Origin: Lytechinus variegatus
Lineage: Eukaryota; Echinodermata; Echinoidea; Temnopleuroida; Toxopneustidae
NCBI RefSeq assembly: GCF_018143015.1
Contig: NC_054741.1
Span: 41,754,510-41,818,509 of the forward strand
Length of the DNA stretch: 64,000 bases
Reading direction: 5' to 3'
Position 1 is the stretch's first letter; each line of letters begins with the position of its first letter. Below are positions 43,411 to 55,330 of this stretch, in pieces. The translations under genes were made by a program, and so were the position numbers. A model generated the notes under the pieces. It saw nothing but the letters and a program-made list of their open reading frames with translations, was not told the DNA's origin and made no database searches.

Positions 43411-44440
43411 AATGTACTAAAGATCGGATAAAACGGGGAAGTGAATTTGCACGACAGCCGAGGTAGGTCACTGTTTTTGTTCCTTTTAACTTAATTTTTC
43501 TCCGTTTTTTGGAAATTAATGCCAAGAGGGAATATAAATTTGCATTAATTTGGTCACGTTAATTTTCAAAATTTTTATTAATTAAAGACAAAAAATGAAA
43601 AGCCCCGACGGGGGGATGCATTGCAAGTCCCCGAATGGTGGCTGCACGATAGCGCGCGAGCCGTCTGTATACGTGTACGTACGAGGAGAAAATATAGGCC
43701 TATAGGCTAGGCCTATATATTTTATTTTAACTCCTCGAAACAGACAGCTGCCAGCTATCTAAAGCGATCCGTGACCTATCGCGCATTCAACGAAATTAAT
43801 CAAGAACAACGAAGCACAACAGTGCTTAAATTCAGGTACTGTATGACTCTGGAGTTAGTATTCACGATATGGCCGTTATATAATATGCTAATTTAACTAA
43901 AATTGGTCTTCATATCAGATCTAACGTTATACTTTAAGTCAAGACTAAGCCTCTAAGGTACTAAAAGTGAAAAAAAAAATATTGTTCAGTCCCATATTAG
44001 GCAGGACAACAAGAATTTCAAAATATGTTTGTTGTCCCCAAGAATGATATAAAAAAATTTCTAATTTGTCATGTGAACCCACTTAAAACTTACGTAAAAT
44101 TCATTTAAACTGCAAAAACGAGCAATTTCATAGCACCAACATGGGTCGAAAAAGTCATAGACATCGCGGGTCCCTGTGTCATGCACTGTCCTTACTATCG
44201 ATAGTTTAAACGATCACGATGTGCTCGCTAAATGCGCGCGCCCGTCGGCGTCTGCTAGCCGTCCTCTGCTGTGACTCTCAAATAGCCCCGCATGTGCGAT
44301 TTTTAGTCAGATCGTCCATATGCTGTTTTTCATGTTAGTACATAGATGCGTGCGCGGACGCAGATCATGTACCCATCTCCGTCGTCTGCTACGGCTCTCT
44401 ATATCAGTCCCAACTTGTGAAATGTGTTTTCATGGTGTAT
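43411..44440. other. Unassigned stretch with CpG-containing segments
   Basis: AT-rich with CpG-bearing islands near 43600-43690 and 44215-44400. Nothing resembling a gene, RNA or repeat unit was recognised; 'TATAGGCCTATAGGCTAGGCCTATA' (43695-43719) is a short palindromic patch. Confidence 0.35.
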
Positions 44441-44444
44441 TTTC

Positions 44445-44990
44445 ATTTGGTCTACATGCAGTTTGCCCACTTGTCATTTGGTCTAATGCCAAATGGGCTA
44501 AACCCATTTGGTCTACACTTGGTCTAATTCTCATTTAGCGAAATGTCCAGTTGGTCTAATTTCAGCATAACCTACATAATTATATATTTTTTACTTTGTC
44601 AAATACTGGTACATAAAATTGGCATTATATCATGCAGTTCAAAAATTGTAAATATGTATATTCATTTGGTTCACATGCAATTTGCCCACTTCTCATTTAG
44701 TCTAATGCCGAATGGGCTAAACCCATTTGGTCTACACTTGGTCTAATTCTCATTTTGTGAAATGTCCAGTTGGTCTAATTTCAGCACAACCTAGGCTACT
44801 TAATTATATTTTTTAACTTATATACATATATTTTAGTCTTTATACCATATACCAAATGGGCTTGACCCATTTGGTTTTAAAAAAAATTCTTATTGCCATT
44901 TCACTTTGTCTAATTTACATTTGGTCTACACTACACTTGATCTAATGTTGAGTCCAGTCCAGGGTCTAATTTCAACATGACCTACATCAT
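44445..44990 (+). repeat. Tandem ~220-bp modules of 'TTGGTCTAAT' repeats
   Basis: The block CATTTGG...TTTGCCCACTT...'AAATGGGCTAAACCCATTTGG'...'CCAGTTGGTCTAATTTCAGCA' occurs at 44445 and 44663, with a decayed third copy from 44866. Each module has an inner palindrome around CAAATGGGCTAAACCCATTTG. Vocabulary is shared with the arms of the foldback at 9731-12269, so both may descend from one family. Confidence 0.8.
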
Positions 44991-46277
44991 TATGATTTTA
45001 TTCTTTGTGAAATATCTATTTTTTTCTTGGCCAATGATATGTTCTGTTCTCTCTACAATTTTTACGAATGATCCTTTTTTTACTTATCATTTTTTTTCAG
45101 ACACATTCGCACCCGAACCGACTCTACAAGGGAAGAGAAGGAATTATTGAACCCCTTGAGAATATACAGGTCGGCTGTAATAGTATACAGGGGCACTTCC
45201 TGGGAGTTTAATTTCATTTTAATTATGTGTTTTCAGGATTTTTTTTAAAGGATATCTAACATTGCAGTGAAAATTATTGCCCCTGCTGATAGTTTTTCAG
45301 CTGTGCATGCCCCTCCTTAATTTCAGTGAATAAGGTGTGGCACTGCCCTCTATGATTCATTTTGAATTTTAATGGGCTCCAAAATACAGTAATTTATAAA
45401 TGATAGCATAATCTTATTTTGATAAAGCATTTTACTTAACGGGGGGGGGGGGGTGAATTCGACTACTAAACCAGCCCCCCATGTCAAGGATTAAATTTTT
45501 GGAAAAAAAGCATATATAAAATAGATATAGTTATTGCATATCAGAATGTTATTTTTTCTTGATGTTTTCTCAATAACTCTAAGCTGTTGATGAATTCTTT
45601 CTTGAAACAAAAATAACAAATTTATCCAAACATGTCAGTTTCATTTTGTAGACATATGCATTGAATTTACCAATTCAGAATATAAGGTATGCAATCTATC
45701 ATAAATGTTGATTTTTATCACTGGTGGATCTGGGGGAGGGCACATCTAGCTCAACCCCCCCCCCTTGAGAGCTACAGTCAAAATGTAATGAAAATATGCA
45801 ATTTTCATCAAAGAATGCCCCCCCGTAAGGCCCTTTTTTTGCTTGACAAATTTTCATCCTGAAAATGTGCCCCCCAGGATATGTTTGATGTATATAGAAA
45901 ATGCATTAAAAAAATGCTATATGACAGTATCGAGAGAGTTGAGATACATATATTTCATTCAATTCTTTTTTTCATGTTATATAATTTTGTTTACATCAGA
46001 TATAAAATTAGGAAAAAAATATATAAGGCACACTCATTTGTATATAGGTGTATATATACATGTTTATAATGTATTCGCATGACACTTGCATGTCTATTTT
46101 TTAAGTCCTTGAAAGGTTTGCGAGGCCAAGTGTAAAGAAGTTTTTTTTCTTTTAAAAAAGGTCTAGTGGCATGAATAACGGGTTTCAATTGCTTGGAGTA
46201 GCTTGACCTTTATTTAAACTGCTCAGTTCATCATTGACCTGCTCTAATATGCAATGTTCTTGTTTCATATTCATGTA
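44991..46277. other. Unassigned stretch
   Basis: AT-rich sequence with several G/C homopolymers (45441, 45760, 45821). Frames at 45843-46082 and 45991-46188 overlap in an AT-rich region and have no domain. Confidence 0.35.
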
Positions 46278-48285
46278 TGGAAGCAGGAGACCGTCAAAAA
46301 CACGGATATACGTCGTGTCGTAATTCAATTTACTACACGACGTAAATAATTACGTAGTGTAGTAATTCGAATTACTACACGACGTAAATAATTACGTAGT
46401 GTAGTAATTCGAATTACTACACGACGCAATTCCGAATTACTGCCCAACGATTTAATGTCATGACGTTAAATGAATTAGTGTCGCTACATCAAATAATTAA
46501 GGTCGTGTAGTAATTCGAATTACTACACGACGTAAATAATTACGTAGTGTAGTAATTCCAATTACTACACTACCTAAAGAATTACGTCGTGTAGTAAATA
46601 ATTACTACACGACGTAATTCCGAATTACTGCTCAACGATTTAACGTCATGACGTTAAATGAATTAGTGTAGTGACGTTAAATCAACCAATGAGACCGTTC
46701 GTTATATGAGCGCAATACGAAGAGCTGAGACTACAGAGTATTGTACAGGAACGTACCGGCAGGAAGTTAGTTGGATGTCCTGACTAATCTCTTGGTGCCG
46801 CCAGTGGATAGAGTAAAAAAAAACAAGGAGAGAGAGATTACATAATAGGAGAGAGAGAAGCGAAAGGGGGCGATTGGAAAGAAAAGAAGGGGGAACGGGA
46901 GAGAAGGGAAGTTAGTTGGATGTTCGATATTCGATATTCAAACTGTGAAGTTGGTTTGATATTCAGGTTCGATATGCAAACGCCTGTGAAGCTGGACCAT
47001 TTTTTTTGGTGTGAAATCGCCATTTTGTTTCCGCTCAAGCGCGATCGCATCAATTGTATAGGTGTATACCCATCGTGTTCATGATTACAAAAAGTGCTTA
47101 GAACGTCCAGATATCATCCCCGGATATCAAAGCTCTTCGGCTCGTGAGATATCATCTTCATGGACCAATTAATTATGCAAACTGCTAGTCCTTAACAGGT
47201 CCCTTTTCAAGTCACTGATTAGAAACTACATTTAAATAAAATTTAGCTTGCGCCCCACGCTCTGTTTTTTAAAAAAAATGTGTGTCACCCTCCCCCTGGC
47301 CCCAAAATGTTACTTTGTCTCCTCCTAGGTTAAAAACCTTGGTGCCGTCACATGCCACGGACCTGATCCGCAAAGCACTGCCCCCCAAAAAAAGTTCTAC
47401 AACCGAGAATAGGAAATGATAATAGGAAAGAAAGGAAAGAAAGATGAAAGATACGTCATTTTATGCATACCATGTCAAAATCAATCTCAAAGTTAAAGTT
47501 TTTTTTCTCTCGCTGGCTCGAGACTTATTATTAAGCAAATTTTTGCTGCATGCGCCATTGTGTGCCCCCTCTTTTTGTTCTTATAACGCACTGAGCTTGG
47601 GGCTTCGCCCTATCGCTCGGGGCACAATCATAAAACATCCTGTTCATACAATGATATGACCCCTCCGTTCTCCCTTCTCTTTCTCTCCCGTTCCCCCCTT
47701 TTCTTTCCAATCTCCCCCTTTCGCTTCTCTCTCTCTCCTATTATATATTCTCTCTTTCCTTGTTTTTTTTTACTCTATCCACTGGCGGCACCAAGAGATT
47801 AGTCAGGACATCCAACTAACTTCCTGCCGGTACGTTCCTGTACAATACTCTGTAGTCTCAGCTCTTCGCATTGCGCTCATATAACGAACAGTCTCATTGG
47901 TTGATTTAACGTCATGACGTTAAATCGTTGAGCAATAATTCGGAATTACGTCGTGTAGTAATTATTTACTACACGACGTAATTCTTTAGGTAGTGTAGTA
48001 ATTGGAATTACTACACTACGTAATTATTTACGTCGTGTAGTAATTCGAATTACTACACGACCTTAATTATTTGATGTAGCGACACTAATTCATTTAACGT
48101 CATGACATTAAATCGTTGGGCAGTAATTCGGAATTGCGTCGTGTAGTAATTCGAATTACTACACTACGTAATTATTTACGTCGTGTAGTAATTCGAATTA
48201 CTACACTACGTAATTATTTACGTCGTGTAGTAAATTGAATTACGACACGACGTATATACGTGTTTTTGACGGTCTCCTGCTTCCA
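46278..48285. mobile_element. 2 kb foldback element of nested 'ACGTCGTGTAGTAATT' palindromes
   Basis: Inverted arms of about 620 bp (46278-46905 and 47675-48285) are highly similar. They start TGGAAGCAGGAGACCGTCAA and are flanked by TA on both sides. Within each arm a 370-bp tract alternates units such as TAATTCGAATTACTACACGA and 'CGTAAATAATTACGTAGTGT', each palindromic, plus GATTTAACGTCATGACGTTA. The inner arm parts include a polypurine/polypyrimidine stretch. The unique loop (46906-47674) has no recognised gene. The structure fits a Foldback-type DNA element; no transposase was found. Confidence 0.9.
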
Positions 48286-48951
48286 TAGAATAATTATGAT
48301 AATGACAAATTGCAGTTTAGAGGGTAATTGAAAATAAAACCATAAAATCTTAGATGTTTTATTATTAAGGCTTGTTTAAATAATTTTATTAATCAATGAA
48401 AAAAGGGTTAATCAGCAGGAGTTTTTTTTTGTAATTCACATCCTTACAGGGGGAAAAGGAAGCTAATTCAATGTTAAATTGAGTTTGAATAAATGATTTT
48501 TTTTCTATAAAGTTTGCATTTGTCATAAACCTGTAAGGCATTTTTATTCATAGTGTTGATAATTTAAGCAAGATGAATAATTTGTACATACACCAAAAGC
48601 GAAATTAAGTAGACGATGTACCACTTTGATTTTAGATTAAGAATATTGTTGCAAAATTCGAACATTGACTCTTTTCACCTCCATTTACTTTACTGGGAAG
48701 TCTGACCTGAATTGTTTGCATCAATGACTATGCTACTTTAAGTATTGTTATAGGGAGGCTTCCCATCTTCGTTATTATCTATGGGAGCTCACCCATGTTC
48801 GTTATGCATCTGTTAAGAACGCAAAGGTTAACATTCAGTAGATATTGTATATATGTAAATGTTAACCTGTTGAATCTTTGTTTGTTTGTAGATTTTTTCT
48901 TCTCTTTGTGCGTAACCAGTTTTTCTTCATCGAATTCTTCTCTCCAGGTCT
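48286..48951. other. Unassigned stretch, possibly 5' region of the following LINE
   Basis: AT-rich, with no coding frame. The last 150 bp before 48952 may belong to the LINE 5' UTR, since its 5' end could not be placed. Confidence 0.35.
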
Positions 48952-49065
48952 TTGCCTCGTCCACACTCACGTGCAAGCGGTATCCATGGTCTCCACAGGA
49001 AGCGCTGTTTTTCATTTCGTGTTATTCTCACAAAATTCCCGGTCATTGAAAATCAACCTTTTGCA

Positions 49066-50214
49066 ATGTTGAATGATGATGAGTTATACCATTTGTTTAG
49101 GCCGAATACTGAAACCCAACAGAAAAATTGCAACCTGCCGTATTTTGAAAACCTTGTATCCAAGGAAATGAATTTAGCTGTAGACTTAAACGATAATAAT
49201 GACAATAATTATCACAGTTCAAATTACTTTACCATAAATCAATTTAAATCTCCGGACAAGTCAGCGAATACATTTTCAATCATGCACATGAATATAAGGA
49301 GCCTGAGCTGCAACTTCGATAATTTACGTCTTTTAACTGATACATCTCCACAAACGAATTTGTCTGTAATCGCGTTAACCGAGACATGGTTATCTCAGGA
49401 ATCTAATACTTTATACTCACTTCCTGGTTATACCTTTGTAGAAAATAATAGAGCTAATAGGAGAGGAGGAGGGGTGGGTCTCTATATTAATGAAAAATTA
49501 GAATATTTCATACATACAGATCTTAATTGTATGAATGAATTTGCTGAATCTATCGTTATTGAAATTCAAATCCAAAAATCTAAAAATATTATAACAGCGG
49601 TATTTTATAGACCTCCCAACTCCAACACAAATATTTTTTTAGAATACTTAAAAGATTTTCTACAAAATCCAGTTTTTAGAAATAAAGATTGTTACATAGC
49701 AGGAGATTTCAACATAGATATATCTAATACTAACCATAATGCCTCACAAGAATTTTTGGACATAATGATATCCTCATCTTTTTTACCTTTAATTACAAAA
49801 CCAACCCGGGTTACTAACCAATCTGCAACTCTTATTGATAATATTTTTTGTAATGTTACTCCTTTACCCGAGTCGGGAATTATTTTATCTGATATCTCAG
49901 ACCATTTTCCGATATTTTCAAGAGTCCCGTTTAGTTTAACAAAAAATCATTCCCCGCAGCATAAGTTCCGAAAAGTAACGCCAAATAATATAGCGAGGTT
50001 GAAAGAAGGTCTAGAAGACACCGACTGGTCTGAGGTGTTCGGTTCGCAAGATACCAATACTGCATATAATATATTCATTAAAATTTTAACCACACACTTA
50101 GATAGGCACGTACCACTAGTCAATAAATGCTACAATTATAAAAAGAATCCAAGACTTCCTTGGATATCGAAATCATTATTACGGTCAATAAATCGTAAAA
50201 ACAATTTATACTAT
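49066..50214 (+). CDS. LINE endonuclease domain (N-terminal part of ORF2-type protein)
   Basis: The protein nicks target DNA to start target-primed reverse transcription. The frame is open from 48952. The Met at 49066 ('MLNDDELYHLF') is my preferred start because endonuclease homology begins only about 70 codons later. The endonuclease blocks are 'SIMHMNIRSLSCN' (Asn), 'SVIALTETWLS' (Glu), 'RRGGGVGLYINEKL', 'YIAGDFNIDISN' (Asp/Asn pair), 'TLIDNIF' and 'LSDISDHFPIF' (Asp-His). All catalytic positions appear intact. The frame continues in 'KNPRLPWISKSLLRSINRKNN' toward the linker and is interrupted at 50214 by a solo LTR, ending 9 codons later at TGA. It is therefore truncated from its reverse transcriptase. 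Confidence 0.85.
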
Positions 50215-51757
50215 TGTCGTGTTGGGGAATGGGATCGGTGATTATTGAAGCGTAATGAAGAAACTTTGGAGAAAGTTGTACAGTTCAAATCACAAAGTAT
50301 TTAATTATCAATATTCAGCTACAGACAGTTCGAAGTACATGAAGATTCGGATATGACGGGAGACGATGAATATAATAGTTTCGAAGTATAAGATTAAGAT
50401 TCGGAGTGAAGTTATAATATTCGATGGACGTCTAAGTCTTGAAGTCAGTCAGTCTATCTGGATGAGTGTGGGTCTAGTCTTCTATCGTTGGTGTTCTCTA
50501 TCTTCTAATCATCAAGAAGTCTTATTTATATCCTTAGTTTTGGGGGTGTGACTATTTAAGGTGGGAGTGATCTAAACTTGATCTGATTGGTCTACAGCTC
50601 ACTGTCTATCAAACTTTCTCTGGTATCAAGGGTGTGGTGATGCTCTGTGCAAGTGACTGGGGCTGGAGTGTGAGTCATACTTCTTCCATGAAGTTAGCTG
50701 ACGTCACTGAGGGTTGGTCTCTTTAGGCGGTGCTGCACCATCCCGAGTTTGCTCAATCTCGAGATTTTAGCCCGATCAGCCCTCTTCGCGATTAATCTCG
50801 AGATTCAAGAAACCCCGTCTCCACCATCGCACGAAGAGCGATTCTTGCTCGAGCGAGGCAACAAGCCCGATATTCCGAGCATGCGCACTTTCGATCTTGG
50901 AGTTTCAACGGCCCGCGCTTTTGAATAACTTCCCGCGATATGCAATCAAGTCCATGTACTCTTTCGCCGAATTCGACCGTTGTTATGCAACAATCCTCTC
51001 AGCTCAGCCGCGCTATAATTATAAGCGAGTGAAGTATTCTTCGTTTAATATGATGGCGGACTCCGAGGCAACGACAGAGGGGGAGAGAGAGAGAGGGGAG
51101 GAAAAAAATGCTATTTGCTCACATTTTGCGAAGGAATAAGACGACAATGCTGTCAGTATTGTTATTGACTATGACCATCGTCGATAATGAGCGCCTCCCC
51201 CATCGGTCTGGTCTCTCCCAAAATCCATTCACGGGGGGCTTGACACCATCGTTGCTGATTGGGGAATTGATGAACGCTATAAAGTTGACTTTCGCATGCG
51301 TTCGGTATAATCGCTGTTTATGTTTTTACCAAGGCGGAAATGGAACGCGAATTGCATTATGGACTGAAGGTCATGAATAAATTAACCCGAGTCCAAACCC
51401 GAGTGCGTCTGCACCTACGAATTAGCGCAATAATTCGTAAATAGCGCGCTATTTTGCAAATAAACCCGAGTTGACTTGGGATTGCAATCTCGAGATTAAT
51501 CCTACGAACTAGCGCGATAATTGCGTCTGCATTACAAACAATCTCGAGATTTTTCAGATCGGGATAATTTGCCGGATCAGAAATAGCGCGCTAATTTGAA
51601 AACTCGGGATGGTGCAGACGGCCCTCTTACGGTCAAGGCTTAGCAGTTAAATGGTATTGGGGGTTTTGGGATTCTTAGATGACATTGGGGGAGTTTGTAA
51701 ACAAGTGAGGGTGAATGACTGAAAGGATAACAGGAAGTTATATTCATACTACATAAC
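50215..51757. mobile_element. Probable solo LTR in LINE 3, with a nested MITE
   Basis: The insertion starts TGTCGTGTTGGGG and ends ...CTACATAAC(A). It is flanked by ACTAT (50210-50214 and 51758-51762); scored as a CTAT duplication, the ends are the canonical TG...CA. Deleting it with one duplication joins the LINE protein in frame ('NNLYY|ADKINRSEK'). After subtracting the MITE (50726-51623) about 645 bp remain. That is a normal LTR size, without gag-pol sequence. No second LTR is present, so recombination to a solo LTR is likely. A short DNA transposon is the alternative, but terminal inverted repeats are weak. Confidence 0.65.
50726..51623. mobile_element. MITE with 'GGC(C/G)GT..TGCACCATCCCGAG' ends (~900 bp)
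   Basis: The left end, GGCGGTGCTGCACCATCCCG, mirrors the right end, whose complement is GGCCGTCTGCACCATCCCGA. The arms contain further inverted phrases (AATCTCGAGATT, GCGCGCTA, CCCGATC). Flanks share CTCTT(T)A, and a 3-bp TTA duplication would fit a Harbinger-type element. The interior is CpG-richer than surroundings. It holds a frame (50897-51139) with 'MMADSEATTEGERERGEEKN' that I cannot assign. Confidence 0.7.
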
Positions 51758-53651
51758 ACTATGCCGACAAAATAAATCGTTCAGAGAAGTCGCATCGCAA
51801 ATACACCATGTATAAAAATACCCTCACAAAAGTTTTGCGCAGCGAAAAACGAAAATACTTCACAAACCAACTAATTCATTTCAAGCATGATATAAGAAAA
51901 ACATGGCAAACTATAAACAATGCCTTGAATAAGTATAGCGTAAAATCGAACATAAGAACAATAAAACACAATGATATCGAAATTCATGATTCTGCGCGGA
52001 TAGCTGACATATTCAATCAATATTTTTCACAGATCGGAAAAAATCTAGCCGACAATATACCATTAACACAAAAGAAATTTACCGATTTCACTCACCGACC
52101 AAATCCTAATTCTCTTTTTCTATTACCAGTACATAGGAATGAAATAATAGATACAGTGAATAATTTAAAAAACAAAAAGAGTTGTGGTCATGATGGTATT
52201 GATAATATTTTATTAAAAAATGTCATAGAATATATTGTTGATCCTTTAGTACACATATTTAATCTATCCTTAATTAATGGCGTCGTTCCCGACAATATGA
52301 AAATATCTAAGGTAATACCTGTGTACAAAAAAGGAGATAGAATAATGTATGTAACTATAGACCGATATCTTTATTGCCTACTCTATCAAAGATTCTAGAA
52401 AGAGTGATATATACAAGACTATTAGAATTTTTGAATAAATATAACATAATTTCTGACTTTCAATTTGGATTCCGCCAAAAGCATAGTACTTCTCATGCCA
52501 CTCTTTCATTTGTTGAAAAAATCACAAAAGCTATTGATAACTTTGAACATACAGTAGGTGTTTTTCTGGACCTCTCCAAGGCCTTTGACACTATGAATCA
52601 TGAAATACTACTATACAAACTTAAAAATTACGGAATCCGTGGAAAGGCCTTGGAGTGGTTCAGGAATTACCTAATAAACCGTAAACAGTTTGTTAACATA
52701 AATGAACAAAATTCTTCTTTACTAAAGGTTAATTGGGGTGTTCCTCAAGGCAGCATACTGGGCCCACTTTTATTTTCGATTTATGTAAATGACATTCACA
52801 ATTCTTCGACAATGTTATCTTATATTCTTTTTGCAGATGATTCAAATGTACTTTATTCTCATCCTAATCCCGATATTTTAGTCAATATATTGAACATTGA
52901 ACTGGAGAAGCTAGTACAATGGATAAGATCTAATAAATTGTCAATCAATGTACAAAAAACGAAATGTATGCTTTTTAGCAATTCTTTAGATAAATTACCA
53001 TACGACATTAAATTGGACAACGCTGACATTGAAGTGGTCACTACAACAAAATTTTTAGGTCTGATAGTAGACAACAATTTATCTTGGAAAACACACATTG
53101 ATTTTATATGCCGTACAATTTCACGCAATATTGGTGTTATAAATAAGGTCAAGTTTTTTCTTCCAACTTCCTCCCTAAAAATGCTTTATTCAACATTAAT
53201 TTTACCCTATCTAAACTACGGGATAATTGTCTGGGGAAATACACATACATCATATCTAGAACGAATATTACTTTTACAGAAAAAGGCATTGCGCGTTATT
53301 TTTAATATGTCCTGGAGATCCCACACAGACCAATTATTTATTGACAATAAAATCTTAAAAGTAAAAACATTATATCAATACAACTTGGGTCAATTTATGT
53401 ATCAATTAAATAATAATATGCTACCATCAATCTTTGATTCTTCATTTAATAAAAACAAAACTATTCATAAATACCCTACACGTCAATCCGAGGAATTTCA
53501 TTTTCCTCTACCCCGGACAATTCTTGCAAAATCCATCTTCACTTTCGAAGGCCCTCGACTTTGGGGCACTCTTGATAATACTATCAAAGATTCCCCAAAC
53601 CTAAATTCTTTTAAATTTAAGTTGAAAAAGTTTCTCCAAGATACTCGTTAG
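51758..53651 (+). pseudogene. LINE reverse transcriptase, one frameshift
   Basis: The linker ('LTKVLRSEKRKYF', 'KTWQTINNALNKYS') leads into motif 0 ('KNKKSCGHDGIDNILLKN', about 52170). Next come 'KVIPVYKKGD' (52310), 'YRPISLLPTLSKILER' (52355), 'FQFGFRQKHSTSHA' (52460), motif A 'GVFLDLSKAFDTMNHE' (52560), motif B 'WGVPQGSILGPLLFSIYVND' (52735), catalytic 'ILFADDSNVLYS' (52825) and the thumb 'TTTKFLGLIVDNNLSWKTHI' (53040). The C-terminus has 'YPTRQSEEFHFPLPRT', ending at TAG 53651. Frame changes once near 52340 (one base appears lost between 'KKGDR' and 'NYRPIS'), so two frames (51808-52398 and 52374-53651) overlap. FADD replaces the commoner YADD, as is usual in this clade. Otherwise it looks young. 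Confidence 0.9.
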
Positions 53652-54052
53652 TTTTTTTAACTCTTCGTCACTCATACATTATATTTTTCATATATACTCA
53701 GCACTACGAGCTGTGAAATATGATATTTTTCGTTTTCCTGTTCTGTAAATTCGCTTTGAGTGTTGGGGCAAGAATCTGGAGACCACTGATCTTGCTATTT
53801 TCTCTTATTTTCTATTTCTTTCTTTTTATTTCTTTTAAATTATTCATTCAGATAGATTTAAGTTCAAATGTCTACCATGTTGGGTTTGTGTTTTGTTTAC
53901 ATTCTTCATACGTGTGTTATAGGAGGCTGCATCTTACAAGCTTCGCTTTTTAGCAGCCTCCTCCGTTTTCGACCTGTTATCTTGATTATTATACATAATA
54001 AGTTTCTTTGTTTTATTGATTATAATTATATCAAGATGTATGTAACAAAACT

Positions 54053-54911
54053 ATTGTAAATGTAAATGATTGTTGGAAATGGAAATAAATGAAATGAAAT
54101 GAAATCCTGGATCCACCACCCCTGGTTTTGATTAAGTTTACATGTATTTTCATTTTGAAAAAATTTATAAACAGCATGATTTACACTGAGCATTTCATAC
54201 ACTTTGTGCAGAAGAAATATTATCTTGAGAAATTTGGTTATTAAATTATGGAAGATATCTTTGGAAATGAAATTACTTTATTGCAGTTATTTCTTACATT
54301 GTATTGTCATTTTACTTGATAGAAATTCATTATTTTTTATAACCATGACAGTGTTATAAATTCATATTTGCTAAATTGTAATAATCATTTTGATGTTCCT
54401 TCATCTTCATGAAAGTATGAATTCTAGTCATCTGCTTCAGTCTGCCCAATGCAATGGTTACAAAGGGCCTAAGCATCCCTTGTCATTTTTCAATAATTAG
54501 TTAAGTCAGTAGTCAAGTAAGGGGTCAGACAGTTTGGCTGTATTATATTTGTTTAATTGTCTTACTAGTGTCAATTTACTAAACTTTTTCTGCTTGTGAT
54601 TGAACCACCAAATTGCCAGATAGTACCATTTTGTTGGGCAGACATTAATATTGACTAGAGGACTTACTTTCCAAACCAACCTAAAGATAATATGATACTT
54701 CATGTATTACAGGGGTATATTGCCTCCATTCTATTGTTGGGATGTATGCTATGGGCTGGGTAATATCATCTAACTTGTCCTGGAATAATCATTCTCTATA
54801 ACAAGTTCACAAACGGAGATTCCACTTCAGCAACTCTCAGTTGAACATCAACATTCCTGGCATTGGTGGCGGAAGCCAAAAATTTTAGGGGGGAACCGCC
54901 AAAATCTTTTG
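54053..54911 (+). repeat. Source copy of an 859-bp duplication
   Basis: This segment comprises the last 53 bp of LINE 3 and 806 bp of its 3' flank. It recurs at 59679-60537 without any indel (constant offset 5626) and without mismatches that I could see. It ends inside the hAT-like MITE at 54861-55111, so this is the source and the other is the derivative. A 65-codon minus frame (54506-54703) recurs exactly at 60132-60329 for this reason. Confidence 0.95.
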
Positions 54912-55111
54912 ACCCCCCCCAAAAAAAAGATAGTGACCAAATAATATCTTCGTCTTCGGGGGGGGGGGGACACAGGAAACAAAATTGAAAATTGACAAGC
55001 CAAAAAAAATTAAAAAATAAGGTTATCAATAAAAAATTGAGGGGGGGAATCGTCCCCTCCCCACCTCAAATTTAGGGGGATACTCCCCCCCCCCCACTTC
55101 CGCCGCCTATG
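54861..55111. mobile_element. hAT-type MITE (251 bp) with 8-bp target duplication
   Basis: The ends are CATTGGTGGCGGAAG and the complement of CATAGGCGGCGGAAG. They are flanked by ATTCCTGG (54853-54860 and 55112-55119). The 8-bp duplication supports hAT. The interior has several C/G homopolymers and no coding capacity. Confidence 0.9.
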
Positions 55112-55330
55112 ATTCCTGGTGCTTGGAGATCTGCGAAAGGCATGCTATAACATCCACTTAAGTTCCATTTCCTTTCATGTTTTTTCCTCTTCTTAGTGAG
55201 CATCTCCAAGTGTTCATATTTTTTCAGTGTCCTTTTTTAGATTTATCAAACTCAGTTTTATTACCTGATAAAATTCTATCCCAAGAATTGAACACTTTGA
55301 TCAAATTTGGTTACTTCAACTTAATGTTAA

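Larger units (their letters stand above)
48952..54105 (+). mobile_element. Best preserved CR1/L2-like LINE (LINE 3)
   Basis: It encodes an endonuclease (to 50214) and a reverse transcriptase (51758-53651). They are separated only by a nested insertion (50215-51757) whose removal joins the frame in register. The 3' UTR ends GGAAATAAATGAAATGAAAT plus a further GAAAT unit (54086-54105), a short microsatellite tail typical of CR1/L2-type elements. Coding damage is slight: one evident frameshift near 52340. The 5' end was not defined. The last 53 bp plus downstream flank reappear at 59679-60537. Confidence 0.9.

Noticed and set aside
52859..53152. 97-codon minus frame
   Set aside because: It is the antisense shadow of the LINE reverse transcriptase.
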